From assembly GCA_021201755.1 (NCBI GenBank), contig JAJQEI010000045.1, forward strand, positions 63,040 through 127,039: a stretch of DNA of 64,000 bases, given 5' to 3'. Made by a program: the position numbers and the translations under genes. Each line of letters starts with the position of its first letter. Positions within the stretch are counted from its first letter, which is position 1. Below are positions 48,605 to 57,650 of the stretch, piece after piece. The stretch comes from Ruminococcus sp. GTDB lineage: Bacteria > Bacillota > Clostridia > Oscillospirales > Ruminococcaceae. The notes beneath the pieces are model-generated. The model ran no database searches. It was not told where the DNA came from and worked only from the letters and a program-made list of their open reading frames with translations.

Positions 48605-51079
48605 ATGAAACATATTCCAAAAAAATTGCTGACGATTGCACTTGTAGGGACGTTGGCAATCAATGCAGCTGCTTTCAGCAGCACGATCGCATCGTCTGCG
48701 GACAGCAGCACGAAGTATGAATTCGAAGACGGTGATTATACGGGAACACTGACGGCGGCAGATGCGGCATCCGGTGGGTATTATATCTTCTTCGAAAATG
48801 GCGGTGAAGAAGCAACTGTTACGATACCGGTTGAAACAACCGGTATGTATGACATTGTAATTGGCTTTAATTCGCAGTATGGCGCAAAAACCGAATATTT
48901 GATGGTGAATGACGTCAACCAAGGGTCATTCCAGTGTGCTGCAACAAGTGCGGATGAAATTGCAGAGGTTACTGCCGGAACAGTGAAGCTTTCCGCCGGT
49001 GACAACGAAATTGGTGTACAGTGCAGCTGGGGCTGGGTTTATGTTGACTATGTCTATATTTATGAAGCAGATTTACCGGAAGTTACCGCTAGTGATACAA
49101 GTTGTTGCGACTCTGAAGCAACTGAAGAAACACAAAAGCTAATGGAATTCCTGTCTTCTGTTTATGGTGAGTATGTCATTTCCGGTCAACAAGAATACTA
49201 TGGTACGTCCCGTGACGATGAATTTGATTATATTGAAGATTTGACGGGCGAGCTGCCGGTTATCCGTGGCTTTGACTTCGGTAATAATTGCCCACTGTAT
49301 GCTTGGGACGATGGCGTAACCGATCGTATTATCAACTGGGTGAATAATGAAGGCGGTATTGCAACTGCAAGCTGGCACTTGAATGTACCGGTTTCAATGG
49401 ATTCTTATACCGTAGGTTCAACCATGAGCTTTGATCAGACAACTTATTCTGAAGAAACTGACTTCGTGACAGCAAATGTTATGATTGAGGGCACAAAGGA
49501 ATATGAGTACTTCCTTCTAGCAGTGGATAATTTGGTGGAACAGCTTCTTGAGCTTCAGGATGCTGGTGTACCACTTCTATTCCGTCCGTTCCACGAGGCA
49601 GAGGGCAATGGCGGTTCAGATGGTTCTGGAGCATGGTTCTGGTGGTCAAAAGAGGGAGCAGAAATATATGTAGAATTGTATCAATATCTCTACACGCTGC
49701 TGACTGAAGAATATGGCATTCATAACTTGATTTGGGAATTTAATAGTTATACATACTCAGATGAATCCGCAGAATTTTATCCGGGCAGAGATTATGTTGA
49801 TATCATCGGCTACGATAAGTACAATGCATACGATTGGACAACCGGTACTGCGACACCGAATGAAAGTGCGATTTCTTCCACATTCTATTCGTTGATTTCG
49901 ATGTATGACAACACCAAAATGATTGCAATGATGGAGAATGACACCATTCCATCTGTAGAAAATATGACAGACGAAGGTGCATATTGGCTGTATTTCATGC
50001 CGTGGTATGGCGATCATTTGATGAGTTCTAGCTATAACGATCCGAATACGTTGATAGAGACTTATCAGAGTGATCTGGTCTTGACACTGAGTGAATTCAA
50101 AGAGATGTACAGCGACTTCCAAGCTTTAGGTACAACTGTGACATGGGAAACGGAGACAACGACTTCAAAGACAACGACGGAATCTACCACGACTACACTG
50201 CCAGATATCGAAGGTGCAGAATTTGCTACCGTTAAGAGCAGCAGTGGCAATTATACCATTAGCTTTGACCAAGCAATTGGTGATGTGGTTTACCTGATTT
50301 TGGAGGCAGATGATTCTGTTACCTATGCAAATGGCTGCGTCGGCATTTCTGTTAATGTGGATGGCACGGATTATTGGGTAAGCTTTAATATGGAGATGGA
50401 TATGACTGGTGACACAGCAGTTGTCCTGATAACTGACAACATATTTAATATCACTTATAATAATGGTACAAGTGAAGTGACAGATGAGGATCATCTGATT
50501 GCAACCATCGTGGCAGTTGCACAGGAACAGACTAGCGGTCAAGTACAGATCTGGTGGGCAAATGACGGCAGTGGCAGTGCGGTGGACACCTCGTTGGTGA
50601 CACTGACGGCAGCCTATATTTTGACGGATACGGGAGATACAACGACGGAGTTTACCGAGGATACGACTGAAACGACGACTGAAACAACCACAGAAACGAC
50701 AACGGAATCTACCACAGAATCTACCACAGAGTCCACAACAGAAGAATCCACGACGGAATCCTCTGATGTAACCGAAGAAACCACGACAGAGACAACGACT
50801 GTTTCTGAAACGGAGACAACGGAGTCTACTACAGAGGAAACGACGACCGAGTCTACTACATTTATCGCAACGCTTTGTGGTGATGTAAACTTGGATGGTA
50901 CTGTTGGATTGGCTGACGTAGTAATGCTGAACAAAGCAATTGCAACAATAGTAACGCTGAACAGTGAAGCTCTCGCAAATTCAGACTGCAACGGAAACGG
51001 CAGTCTGGATTCTGATGATGCTTTGACATTGTTGAAATTCCAGGTGCAATTGATTGATGCGCTGCCTTATACCGGCTAA
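48605..51079 (+). CDS. Secreted cellulosomal GH26 mannanase with CBM35-like module and dockerin
   Basis: 824-aa extracellular enzyme. Order: signal peptide (KKLLTIALVGTLAINAAAFS), CBM35-like module (about 40-155, ending GWVYVDYVYIYEAD), GH26 catalytic domain (about 175-510) with the acid/base Glu in RPFHEAEGNG and a likely nucleophile Glu in AMMENDTIPS. A Thr linker precedes an unassigned beta-rich module of about 145 residues (DIEGAEFATVKSSSGNYTIS onward), then a long Thr/Glu linker and a type I dockerin with two calcium loops (GDVNLDGTVGLADVV and SDCNGNGSLDSDDALTLLK). Predicted to cut beta-mannan while docked on a scaffoldin. Start ATG48605 behind AAGGAGG. Confidence 0.94.
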   Translation: MKHIPKKLLTIALVGTLAINAAAFSSTIASSADSSTKYEFEDGDYTGTLTAADAASGGYYIFFENGGEEATVTIPVETTGMYDIVIGFNSQYGAKTEYLMVNDVNQGSFQCAATSADEIAEVTAGTVKLSAGDNEIGVQCSWGWVYVDYVYIYEADLPEVTASDTSCCDSEATEETQKLMEFLSSVYGEYVISGQQEYYGTSRDDEFDYIEDLTGELPVIRGFDFGNNCPLYAWDDGVTDRIINWVNNEGGIATASWHLNVPVSMDSYTVGSTMSFDQTTYSEETDFVTANVMIEGTKEYEYFLLAVDNLVEQLLELQDAGVPLLFRPFHEAEGNGGSDGSGAWFWWSKEGAEIYVELYQYLYTLLTEEYGIHNLIWEFNSYTYSDESAEFYPGRDYVDIIGYDKYNAYDWTTGTATPNESAISSTFYSLISMYDNTKMIAMMENDTIPSVENMTDEGAYWLYFMPWYGDHLMSSSYNDPNTLIETYQSDLVLTLSEFKEMYSDFQALGTTVTWETETTTSKTTTESTTTTLPDIEGAEFATVKSSSGNYTISFDQAIGDVVYLILEADDSVTYANGCVGISVNVDGTDYWVSFNMEMDMTGDTAVVLITDNIFNITYNNGTSEVTDEDHLIATIVAVAQEQTSGQVQIWWANDGSGSAVDTSLVTLTAAYILTDTGDTTTEFTEDTTETTTETTTETTTESTTESTTESTTEESTTESSDVTEETTTETTTVSETETTESTTEETTTESTTFIATLCGDVNLDGTVGLADVVMLNKAIATIVTLNSEALANSDCNGNGSLDSDDALTLLKFQVQLIDALPYTG

Positions 51080-51110
51080 GCGATATTGTAAAAATTATAA
51101 TTGACAGAGA

Positions 51111-51146
51111 AGAGCTGTTTTTCCATTCAGAAACAGCTCTTTTTTG
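51111..51146 (+). terminator. Terminator of the GH26 gene
   Basis: AGAGCTGTTT (51111-51120) pairs with AAACAGCTCT (51131-51140), followed by six T residues. Confidence 0.88.
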
Positions 51147-51341
51147 TGTATTTGGTGGGAGTTGTGTGTGAAATTCCAAAAAAATTCATAAAAAGTTTTG
51201 ATTATCACTCTTTTTTTATGTGGATATATGCAACGGAATTTCAATTCCAATAGGCTTTCCTTATTGGGATTTCTAAGATATGGGGTCGAATGGATTTATT
51301 GGGATCAACCGTTTTGAGAAAAGGGTTTGGAGGAACGTTAT

Positions 51342-53166
51342 ATGAAGTGCATCAAATGTAACAAAGATATTCCAGATACGGCGAAGTTTTGCCCGTATTG
51401 CCAAGCTGCTACGGGATTGGCGAATGGCAAGCCAAACGGACAAAGCGGACTGCACGTTAGCAATAATTTACAACCAAATGCAACAGTACCCAAAAATCTG
51501 GACGAATCGGGGCAATTCGCAGGAAACAATATTCCCAGAAACACGGACGAATCGGGGCAATTTACAAGAAACAATATTCCCAAAAATCCGAACGAATCGG
51601 GACAATTTACAGGAAATAATATTCCCAGAAACCCAGACGAATCGGGTCAATTCAACTATACCAATACAATGCCGGTCAACAACGGGACGAACTTTGGCGG
51701 CGAAAATACATCCGGTGGAACAGGAGCTTCGGATGTGAACGATTTTTCCGGCAGTTACGGTTCTACCGACGGTGGGGGAGCGGTAACAGGCGGCGAAACT
51801 ACTGTTGTGAAAAAAGTTGACAGAAGACCTTTGATTGGCATTTTGTCGGCTGCTGCCTTTATTCTGATTGTGGGTGTTGTTTGTCTGTTGCTGTTTTTCT
51901 TCCGCCCGATGAAACAACTGGAAGATTTACTCGATGACGGGAATTACGCCGAAGCGGTAGATTATATCAACGACGGGAACTTCTCCGGAAGTGACCTGAC
52001 GACGGTTAAGTCGATGCTGGAAGACATTTATCAACAGATTTACGATGATTATTACATTGAAACCACCGATTACGAAACCGCTAAAAGCGACCTTGAGACG
52101 TTTGAACCGTTAGAAAGTGAAAAGCTAAAAGAAAGTTATACGCTGTATGACGAAAGATTGGATAAGTTGCATACATCTCGGGAGAATTATGCGCAAGCAT
52201 TGACAGATTGGGAAGAAGAAGATTACGCCAGCGCATTAACTCGGCTTCGTGCGATTGACGAAAATGTAGATAAACTCTATTACGATAAAGCACAGGAACA
52301 AATTGAATTGGTTCGAGAAGATTATAAAGCGCACGCATTCGACGAAGCAGAAGAACATATCTCATATGGAGAATATTCTGAAGCATATACAGTGTTGTAT
52401 AATTTTAAAAATTCAGAAAGTGAATTTAAAAATGATGAAGATGTCATGACAGAGTGCGATGAAAGAATTGCAGCTTGTCTGGAAGAGTGGATTGAAAAAA
52501 CAGGAAGAAAATAACCTTTATTTTTCCAGTGAATCTGGAAATGAAGGGGCAGTATTCATTTATTATGCGAAAAATTTGGAATTATATGACCCAGATTATG
52601 ATATTGATGCCTTAACAGAAAGAGGATATGAGTACGAGAAAGATCAGGCAGTCATTTCAATCAATCAAATATGTAAAGAGAATGAACTTTCTGATTTGGC
52701 TTCTAATAATGACTTGGATATGATTGCACAAGATATTGTGGAATATGCAGTAGAAAACGCAACTGTGAAAGAAGATGGCGATTTAGATGTTTCCGCAGCA
52801 AATACGGATTCTTATGTGCAGAAAGTTAGAGAAAATATGCTTGATTATTACTCGTCAGAGTTTGGTGTTTGGGTCTGTGCATTTTGGCAAGATGCGTATA
52901 CATTAGCAGATGTTTATAAATCGATGACTAAAGATAATATGCAAACGGAATTGTTGGAGACAGGGCAGGAAGTGGGAATTGGATTATATTATGATACGCA
53001 GAAACGAAAATGTTATTGGATTGTACTTGTTGTTTCGCCTGAGGATTCTAATGAAACTACTACAACAACATCTGGTACAACAACGGCGACTGTGGCTGAG
53101 AGCGGTTCTTATTCTGTCGAAGATAATGAAGCAGAAATTGTTGAATCTTCTGCGATGAAGTTTTGA
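51342..53166 (+). pseudogene. Zinc-ribbon/TM protein with CAP-like C-terminal domain, frameshifted at an A6 run
   Basis: N-terminal zinc ribbon (CIKCNKDIPDTAKFCPYC), three and a half 15-aa repeats, a Gly/Ser-rich stretch, one TM helix (about 165-190) and an outer helical region with LLDDGNYAEAVDYI-type TPR-like repeats. The frame breaks at A6 (52495-52500) after EEWIEK. With one A less it continues QEENNLYFSSESGNEG into a domain with INQICKENELSDLA, GVWVCAFWQD, VGIGLYYD and CYWIVLVV, which resembles the CAP/SCP fold, and a Thr-rich tail. Start ATG51342 (GGAGG site) rather than TTG51327. It is the first of a run of zinc-ribbon genes on this strand. Confidence 0.75.
51489..51653 (+). repeat. 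45-bp coding tandem repeats in the zinc-ribbon/CAP-like gene
   Basis: Units 51489-51533, 51534-51578, 51579-51623 and a partial unit 51624-51653. Each encodes P(K/R)NxxESGQFxxNNI. Differences between units are mostly single bases, which suggests recent expansion. Confidence 0.88.
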
Positions 53167-53264
53167 TTGAATTTTAAAATTATGTTTATTACCTCATAAG
53201 ATTATTATGAGTGAATAATAAAAGATTCGGGAAGATCCGAATTATACGAAAGGAATGTTTTAAA

Positions 53265-53801
53265 ATGAAAAAAATGTTATCTCTGGCTGCAGCAAGTGCC
53301 GTAATTTTAGCACTCGGTGCAGCAGCCGCAACACCCGCTTCTGCGGAAGATATTGCCGTATTAGACGAAGGCGCATCAGCTGTTATTGTTGCTGATGATG
53401 GGGCAGTTGTAGATGTTGACACAGTAGAAGCGGATGAATCTTCTATAGTAGAGGAAACCACTACAGAAGATACTACAGCCAATACAACTACAACTGAAGA
53501 CAACATAGATGATACTACAACTGAAGACAACACAGATAATACGACGACTGACAGCGACAGCAGCAGTGATAGTGATAGTAGCAGTGATAGCGGCAGTGAC
53601 GAGGATGCTACGAGCAGTGCGAGTGGGAGTGTGACGTATACACCATATATTGTGGTGGGGACCGGAACGACTAGTAACGAAGCGAATTCTACATCATCTG
53701 GCTTGCAAGAAGGATCTTCCGTCACCGGCGACACCACCGGCGATGCCTTAACCCCAGTTGGAATTGTCACAATGGCTGCGGTTGCATTGGCTGAAGTATA
53801 G
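53265..53801 (+). CDS. Secreted Thr/Ser/Asp-rich surface protein, C-terminal anchor cut by TAG
   Basis: A 178-aa low-complexity protein. It has a signal peptide (MKKMLSLAAASAVILALGAA, cleavage after ASA), an acidic region, TTTEDNxDDTTTEDN-type repeats, a Ser-Asp run (SDSSSDSDSSSDS) and a short conserved-looking ending GDALTPVGIVTMAAVALAEV. In the same frame beyond TAG (53799-53801) lies RRKAKKLKK and TAA at 53829-53831. A hydrophobic segment followed by a basic tail is the usual end of sortase-type or membrane-anchored surface proteins, so the stop probably removes the anchor. No LPxTG is visible. Function unknown. Confidence 0.75.
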   Translation: MKKMLSLAAASAVILALGAAAATPASAEDIAVLDEGASAVIVADDGAVVDVDTVEADESSIVEETTTEDTTANTTTTEDNIDDTTTEDNTDNTTTDSDSSSDSDSSSDSGSDEDATSSASGSVTYTPYIVVGTGTTSNEANSTSSGLQEGSSVTGDTTGDALTPVGIVTMAAVALAEV

Positions 53802-53982
53802 CGCAGAAAAGCAAAGAAGCTGAAGAAGTAATTTCAAACGATTGATAAAAATCTACCAGTATTTTCATAATTTATGAAATGCTGGTCAAAAAAGAGCCAT
53901 GATGAAATGGAAAAGATTTTTCATGGCTTTTTTGTGACCAGATTCGCCGTCACAGAAATGAAAAATTTTGGATGAAACGAAA

Positions 53983-54699
53983 ATGTTTTGTAAGAATTGC
54001 GGGAACGAAATCACGAATGGTACATTCTGCCCGAAATGCGGCACAGACAACAGCAGCGGTACGTCCACCTTTGGTGGAACGACCACACCCTATGGCACAC
54101 CTGTGACTCCAGTTCCTACACCAAAGAAGAAGAATAATTTGACAATGCTCATTAGCCTAGTTGCCATTTTGGTGGTGGTTGTGCTGCTTATTTGCCTAGT
54201 TGGAAACGCCCTCCGTCAAGGAAACGGCAGCGCAAAGTCGGCGGTGAAACAGTATTATAAAGCCTTTGAAAAACAGAGTGCGAGTAAATTGCTGGATTGT
54301 GTGCCGAATGATATTCTTTCGGATATTAAGGATGAATATGATCTTTCTAACGGCGAATTGAAAGACGCAGTGGAAGACTATCTTGATGATTATTACGATG
54401 ATTATTACGATGACGTTGACAAAATTAAAATTGATATAACAAAGGTAAAGAAATACGGCGATAGCAAGCTGGATGATTTTATCGAAGAAATCGATGAGGA
54501 TGATGGTGATGCTTTTGATTACGATAAATTTGAACCAGATAAGATAAAAGCTGCAAGTACTGTGAAGTATGATTATGAGGTTTATACGGATGATGAAGAT
54601 GATGATGGCGAAGGCTCTGAAATTGCATTTAAATATGGAGGAAGATGGTATTGCTATTCGGCAGTAAGTGATGTTCTTGTTGCAGCGTATTGGTATTAA
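53983..54699 (+). CDS. Zinc-ribbon single-pass membrane protein, paralogue 1
   Basis: 238 aa: zinc ribbon CKNCGNEITNGTFCPKCGTD (residues 3-22), a Thr/Pro linker, a TM helix at about 55-78 (LISLVAILVVVVLLICLVG) and an outside domain beginning KSAVKQYYKAFEKQSASKLLDCVP, then a strongly acidic Asp/Tyr stretch and the ending FKYGGRWYCYSA. The next two genes share this plan, so the three are tandem paralogues. TTG53968 is possible, but ATG53983 gives the shared N-terminus. Predicted topology: zinc ribbon inside, acidic domain outside. Function unknown; possibly a sensor. Confidence 0.82.
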   Translation: MFCKNCGNEITNGTFCPKCGTDNSSGTSTFGGTTTPYGTPVTPVPTPKKKNNLTMLISLVAILVVVVLLICLVGNALRQGNGSAKSAVKQYYKAFEKQSASKLLDCVPNDILSDIKDEYDLSNGELKDAVEDYLDDYYDDYYDDVDKIKIDITKVKKYGDSKLDDFIEEIDEDDGDAFDYDKFEPDKIKAASTVKYDYEVYTDDEDDDGEGSEIAFKYGGRWYCYSAVSDVLVAAYWY

Positions 54700-54719
54700 T
54701 TCTTTGGAGGTGACATAAT

Positions 54720-55232
54720 ATGTTTTGTAAAAATTGCGGAAGTTCCATTCCAAAAGGAACTTTTTGCCCAAAATGTGGAACGGACAATACTCCTGTAGCC
54801 GGTGGAAACGGTTATGCTAACATATCTGGCGTGAATACAGGTAAGAAAATCAATAAGATGCTGCCACTGATTCTGGCAGGCGTTGCTGTTTTGGTTGTGG
54901 TCATTATTTTGATTTGCATCATTGGCAATTCCGTCGCAAAGAGTGGACCGAAAAAAGCGGTGGAATTGTATTATGAGGCAATGGATGAAGCAGATGTCGA
55001 TGATATTGTGGATAATTTTGAGCTATATGAAAACAATGATATGATCGATTACGATGCATTTGATGTTGATAATATTAAAGCATTCAAGAAACTCACGTGT
55101 AAAATTAAAATGAAAAGCGATAGTGATAGTATGAATGAGACTGGCAAAGAATATGCTTATAAATATGATGGCGATTGGTATTCTAGTGATGCAGCTCTTA
55201 GTGTTATTTATGCTTCGTATCTATATTCATAA
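54720..55232 (+). CDS. Zinc-ribbon single-pass membrane protein, paralogue 2 (short)
   Basis: 170 aa with the same plan: CKNCGSSIPKGTFCPKCGTD at the N-terminus, TM helix at about 47-70 (PLILAGVAVLVVVIILICII), outer part KKAVELYYEAMDEADVDDIV and the ending AYKYDGDWYSSDAALSVIYA. The outer domain is about 70 residues shorter than in paralogue 1. GGAGG lies eight bases before the ATG. It follows paralogue 1 by 20 bp, so they are probably co-transcribed. Confidence 0.84.
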   Translation: MFCKNCGSSIPKGTFCPKCGTDNTPVAGGNGYANISGVNTGKKINKMLPLILAGVAVLVVVIILICIIGNSVAKSGPKKAVELYYEAMDEADVDDIVDNFELYENNDMIDYDAFDVDNIKAFKKLTCKIKMKSDSDSMNETGKEYAYKYDGDWYSSDAALSVIYASYLYS

Positions 55233-55259
55233 TTAAAGGAAATATAGAGGATTTTGGGT

Positions 55260-56012
55260 ATGTATTGTAAAAAATGTGGGTATCTCATCACGACTGGCAG
55301 GTTTTGCCCGAAGTGTGGGACGGAAAATGTTTTGATTGCACCTAATCAAAAACCGAAAAATGTGCAGTACACAAATGAAGTCTCTTCTTTTCAAGAATCT
55401 CAAACACAGGGGACATCAACACCAGAGGATGTGTCTTCCATATCTACAAAAAGAAACTGCTCCAAGAAAAAGTCTAAAAAAGCAACCATTTCAGCTGTGG
55501 TTTTGATGGTAATTGTTGGCGCAGTCACTCGAGTTTTAATTCAGGATATTCCCGATATTGCACCGAAGGAAGCAGTGAAGCTTTGTATTGAAGCTTTTGA
55601 TGAACAAAATGGCAGTAAAGTATTAGACTGTTTGCCCGAAGATATAGTTAAAGATATTGAAAATATGTATAGTATTTCCGAAGGTGAATTGGAAGAAGAC
55701 ATAGAATTATATTTGACGTATTTGGAAATAGAAAGTGCATCTATGCAGAATATTGATGTATCAAACTGTAAAGTGGATACTGTTATAAATGAACTTGAAG
55801 CATATGAAGATGATGCGTATGTTGTTTGGAGCGAATTCGATTTAAATGACATTTCAAAGGCAAAACTGGTATCGGCGGATTATATCATTGGAAACGAGAC
55901 TTATGATTTTGATTATGCATATAAGTACGATGGCAACTGGTACTCGGAAGGTGCTGCAACCTTAGCAGTTTGTTCTGCATATTATACTGAAAATGAAACA
56001 GAAAAGGGATGA
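55260..56012 (+). CDS. Zinc-ribbon single-pass membrane protein, paralogue 3
   Basis: 250 aa: CKKCGYLITTGRFCPKCGTE, a Ser/Thr linker, a Lys-rich patch, a TM helix (ISAVVLMVIVGAVTRVLI) and an outer domain beginning PKEAVKLCIEAFDEQNGSKV, with LDCLPEDIVKDIEN as in paralogue 1 (LDCVPNDILSDIKD), ending YAYKYDGNWYSEGAAT. TTG55254 is in frame two codons upstream; ATG55260 matches the paralogues. It lies in the same run, 27 bp downstream of paralogue 2. Confidence 0.83.
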   Translation: MYCKKCGYLITTGRFCPKCGTENVLIAPNQKPKNVQYTNEVSSFQESQTQGTSTPEDVSSISTKRNCSKKKSKKATISAVVLMVIVGAVTRVLIQDIPDIAPKEAVKLCIEAFDEQNGSKVLDCLPEDIVKDIENMYSISEGELEEDIELYLTYLEIESASMQNIDVSNCKVDTVINELEAYEDDAYVVWSEFDLNDISKAKLVSADYIIGNETYDFDYAYKYDGNWYSEGAATLAVCSAYYTENETEKG

Positions 56013-56018
56013 GTAAAA

Positions 56019-56897
56019 ATGCCAAGATGTGTGAGCTGTGGTGCAGCGTTAGAGCCGGGCAGTGCGTTTTGCGTGGAGTGTAGCACACCAATTTTAGGTG
56101 GCGGTGCGTCTTTCGGCAGTGGCGTTTGTACAAAATGTGATGCAGCGTTAGAACCGGGTAGTGCGTTCTGTGTGGAGTGTGGCACACCGATTTCAAGTGG
56201 CGTTTGTACGAACTGTGGCGCAGCGTTAGAATCGGGCAGTGTGTTCTGCGTGGAGTGCGGCACACCAATTTCAGCAGGTGGTGCGTCTACCATCTCTATG
56301 AAACCGAATTTTGGATCTGCTTCGAGAGGAGACGGTATTGTCCATTGTGGCTATTGCAACGGACCGGTTGACCCAGGAACCAATACTTGTATGTCTTGCG
56401 AAAAGAAGCTCTGCCCGTCCTGTCATATGCCAATTGTATCGAACGAGATGTTTTGTACGGCGTGTGGAACACCTCTGGAACAGCCAAAGCCCAAAAAACC
56501 ACAAAAGCAATGTCCAAACTGTGGAATCTGGCTCGATGAGGACTATCAGTTCTGCACCAATTGTTCTCATTCGTTTAGTAATCTTTTGGAACGTTGTCCA
56601 AAATGTGGTCTGTTTCTGGATTCCAATGGGCGTTGTAGTAATTGCGGCTATCAAAAGCCATCGGATTCCTTGCAGCGTTGTCCGGGTTGTGGTGCAATGG
56701 TGGATGATGATATTTGTCCAAGTTGCGGACTGATTCGTGTTTGTCCTACCTGTAAGGAGACTTATGTGGGTGACCGTTGTAAACGCTGTTCAAATAAGGG
56801 TGGCAAGGTTGATCCGATCGATTCTAAGGTATCACATGATAATTTGAAACCGGCAAGCAATGAAATGCGTGATATTACGTTCCGCAGTCGGGAATGA
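56019..56897 (+). CDS. Soluble protein made of nine predicted zinc ribbons
   Basis: A 292-aa protein with eighteen CxxC knuckles and no TM helix. The first three ribbons are near-identical tandem copies (GAALEPGSAFCVECxTPI). The later six are divergent (CPSCHMPIVSNEMFCTAC, CPNC ... CTNC, CPKC ... CSNC, CPGC ... CPSC, CPTC ... CKRC). The last 45 residues are polar. It starts 6 bp after paralogue 3 and ends 16 bp before the vWA gene, so it is probably an adaptor of that system. No catalytic motif is seen. Confidence 0.82.
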   Translation: MPRCVSCGAALEPGSAFCVECSTPILGGGASFGSGVCTKCDAALEPGSAFCVECGTPISSGVCTNCGAALESGSVFCVECGTPISAGGASTISMKPNFGSASRGDGIVHCGYCNGPVDPGTNTCMSCEKKLCPSCHMPIVSNEMFCTACGTPLEQPKPKKPQKQCPNCGIWLDEDYQFCTNCSHSFSNLLERCPKCGLFLDSNGRCSNCGYQKPSDSLQRCPGCGAMVDDDICPSCGLIRVCPTCKETYVGDRCKRCSNKGGKVDPIDSKVSHDNLKPASNEMRDITFRSRE

Positions 56898-56913
56898 TTT
56901 GGAGGTAGGAAAA

Positions 56914-57618
56914 ATGGCTACAAATTTTGGCATTACTTATGCAGTAGATATTGTATTTTGTATTGATTCTACGGCAAGCATGAGACCGGTAATTGATATG
57001 GTAAAGGATCAGGCAATTCACTTATACGATGATTTAATGCGTGTCATGGAATCGAAAAATAAAAAGATTGATCGGATGCGAATTAAGGTGATTTCTTTTT
57101 GAGATTATCTGGCAGATGGCGAATATGCAATGTTAGAATCACGTTTCTTTGAATTACCGAGAGATAACGAGGATCTGGCGAGAACCATTCGAGGCATTGA
57201 GGTCTTTGGTGGTGGTGACGAACCAGAGGACGGCTTAGAAGCTCTGGCATATGCAATGGAATCCGAATGGAACACCGATGGTGTGTGCAACGGCGGAATG
57301 AAAAATCGACAGATTATTGTGATGTGGACGGATGCGTCTGCACATGAACTAGGTTTTGGCGCAAAATCACCGTATTATCCTAAGAATATGCCGAAAAATT
57401 TTATGGATTTGACAGATATGTGGTATAATGAACAAATGGGGTGTATGTCTTTCCAAAGTAAGCGATTGTTATTGTATGCACCGGAACATACGTCTGGTTG
57501 GGACGAAATCGCCAGAGAGTGGGATAATGTAATTTATTATCCTTCCAATGCGGGTGAAGGCTTGCAGGAAACAAGCTATGATCTGATTATTGCACAGATT
57601 GCAAATTCGGTTGGCTAA
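56914..57618 (+). pseudogene. TerY-type von Willebrand factor A protein with in-frame TGA
   Basis: A 235-codon vWA domain protein. The metal-ion (MIDAS) motif CIDSTASM is at about residues 16-23, with GGGDEPEDGLEALAYA and VMWTDASAH as the later MIDAS loops, a pattern of the TerY-like vWA group. TGA at 57100-57102 (codon 63) splits it inside VISF-stop-DYLADGEYAM. Relatives have Arg in this FRDY motif, so CGA-to-TGA is likely. A GGAGGT site precedes ATG56914. If the stop is real, only 62 residues are made, plus perhaps a restart at ATG57130. It is the first member of a vWA-PP2C-kinase triad. Confidence 0.85.
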
Positions 57619-57650
57619 GACAGCATTGTCATATTTGATGTGGTGAGAAT

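Noticed and set aside
50614..50991. Minus-strand frame rich in Val and Ser
   Set aside because: It is the antisense of the Thr/Glu linker of the mannanase; low-complexity coding sequence creates it, and it has no ribosome-binding site.
47666..51079. A single 1137-codon frame that would fuse an EamA transporter to a GH26 mannanase
   Set aside because: The mannanase has its own promoter, AAGGAGG site and signal peptide inside that frame, and the transporter's start and end are displaced by homopolymer slips.
51489..51653. CRISPR-like array of 45-bp repeats
   Set aside because: The units are in frame, contiguous without spacers and encode a regular 15-aa peptide repeat.
54196..54771. 191-codon minus-strand frame rich in Ile
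   Set aside because: It is the complement of the Asp/Tyr-rich region of zinc-ribbon paralogue 1, with no initiation signal.
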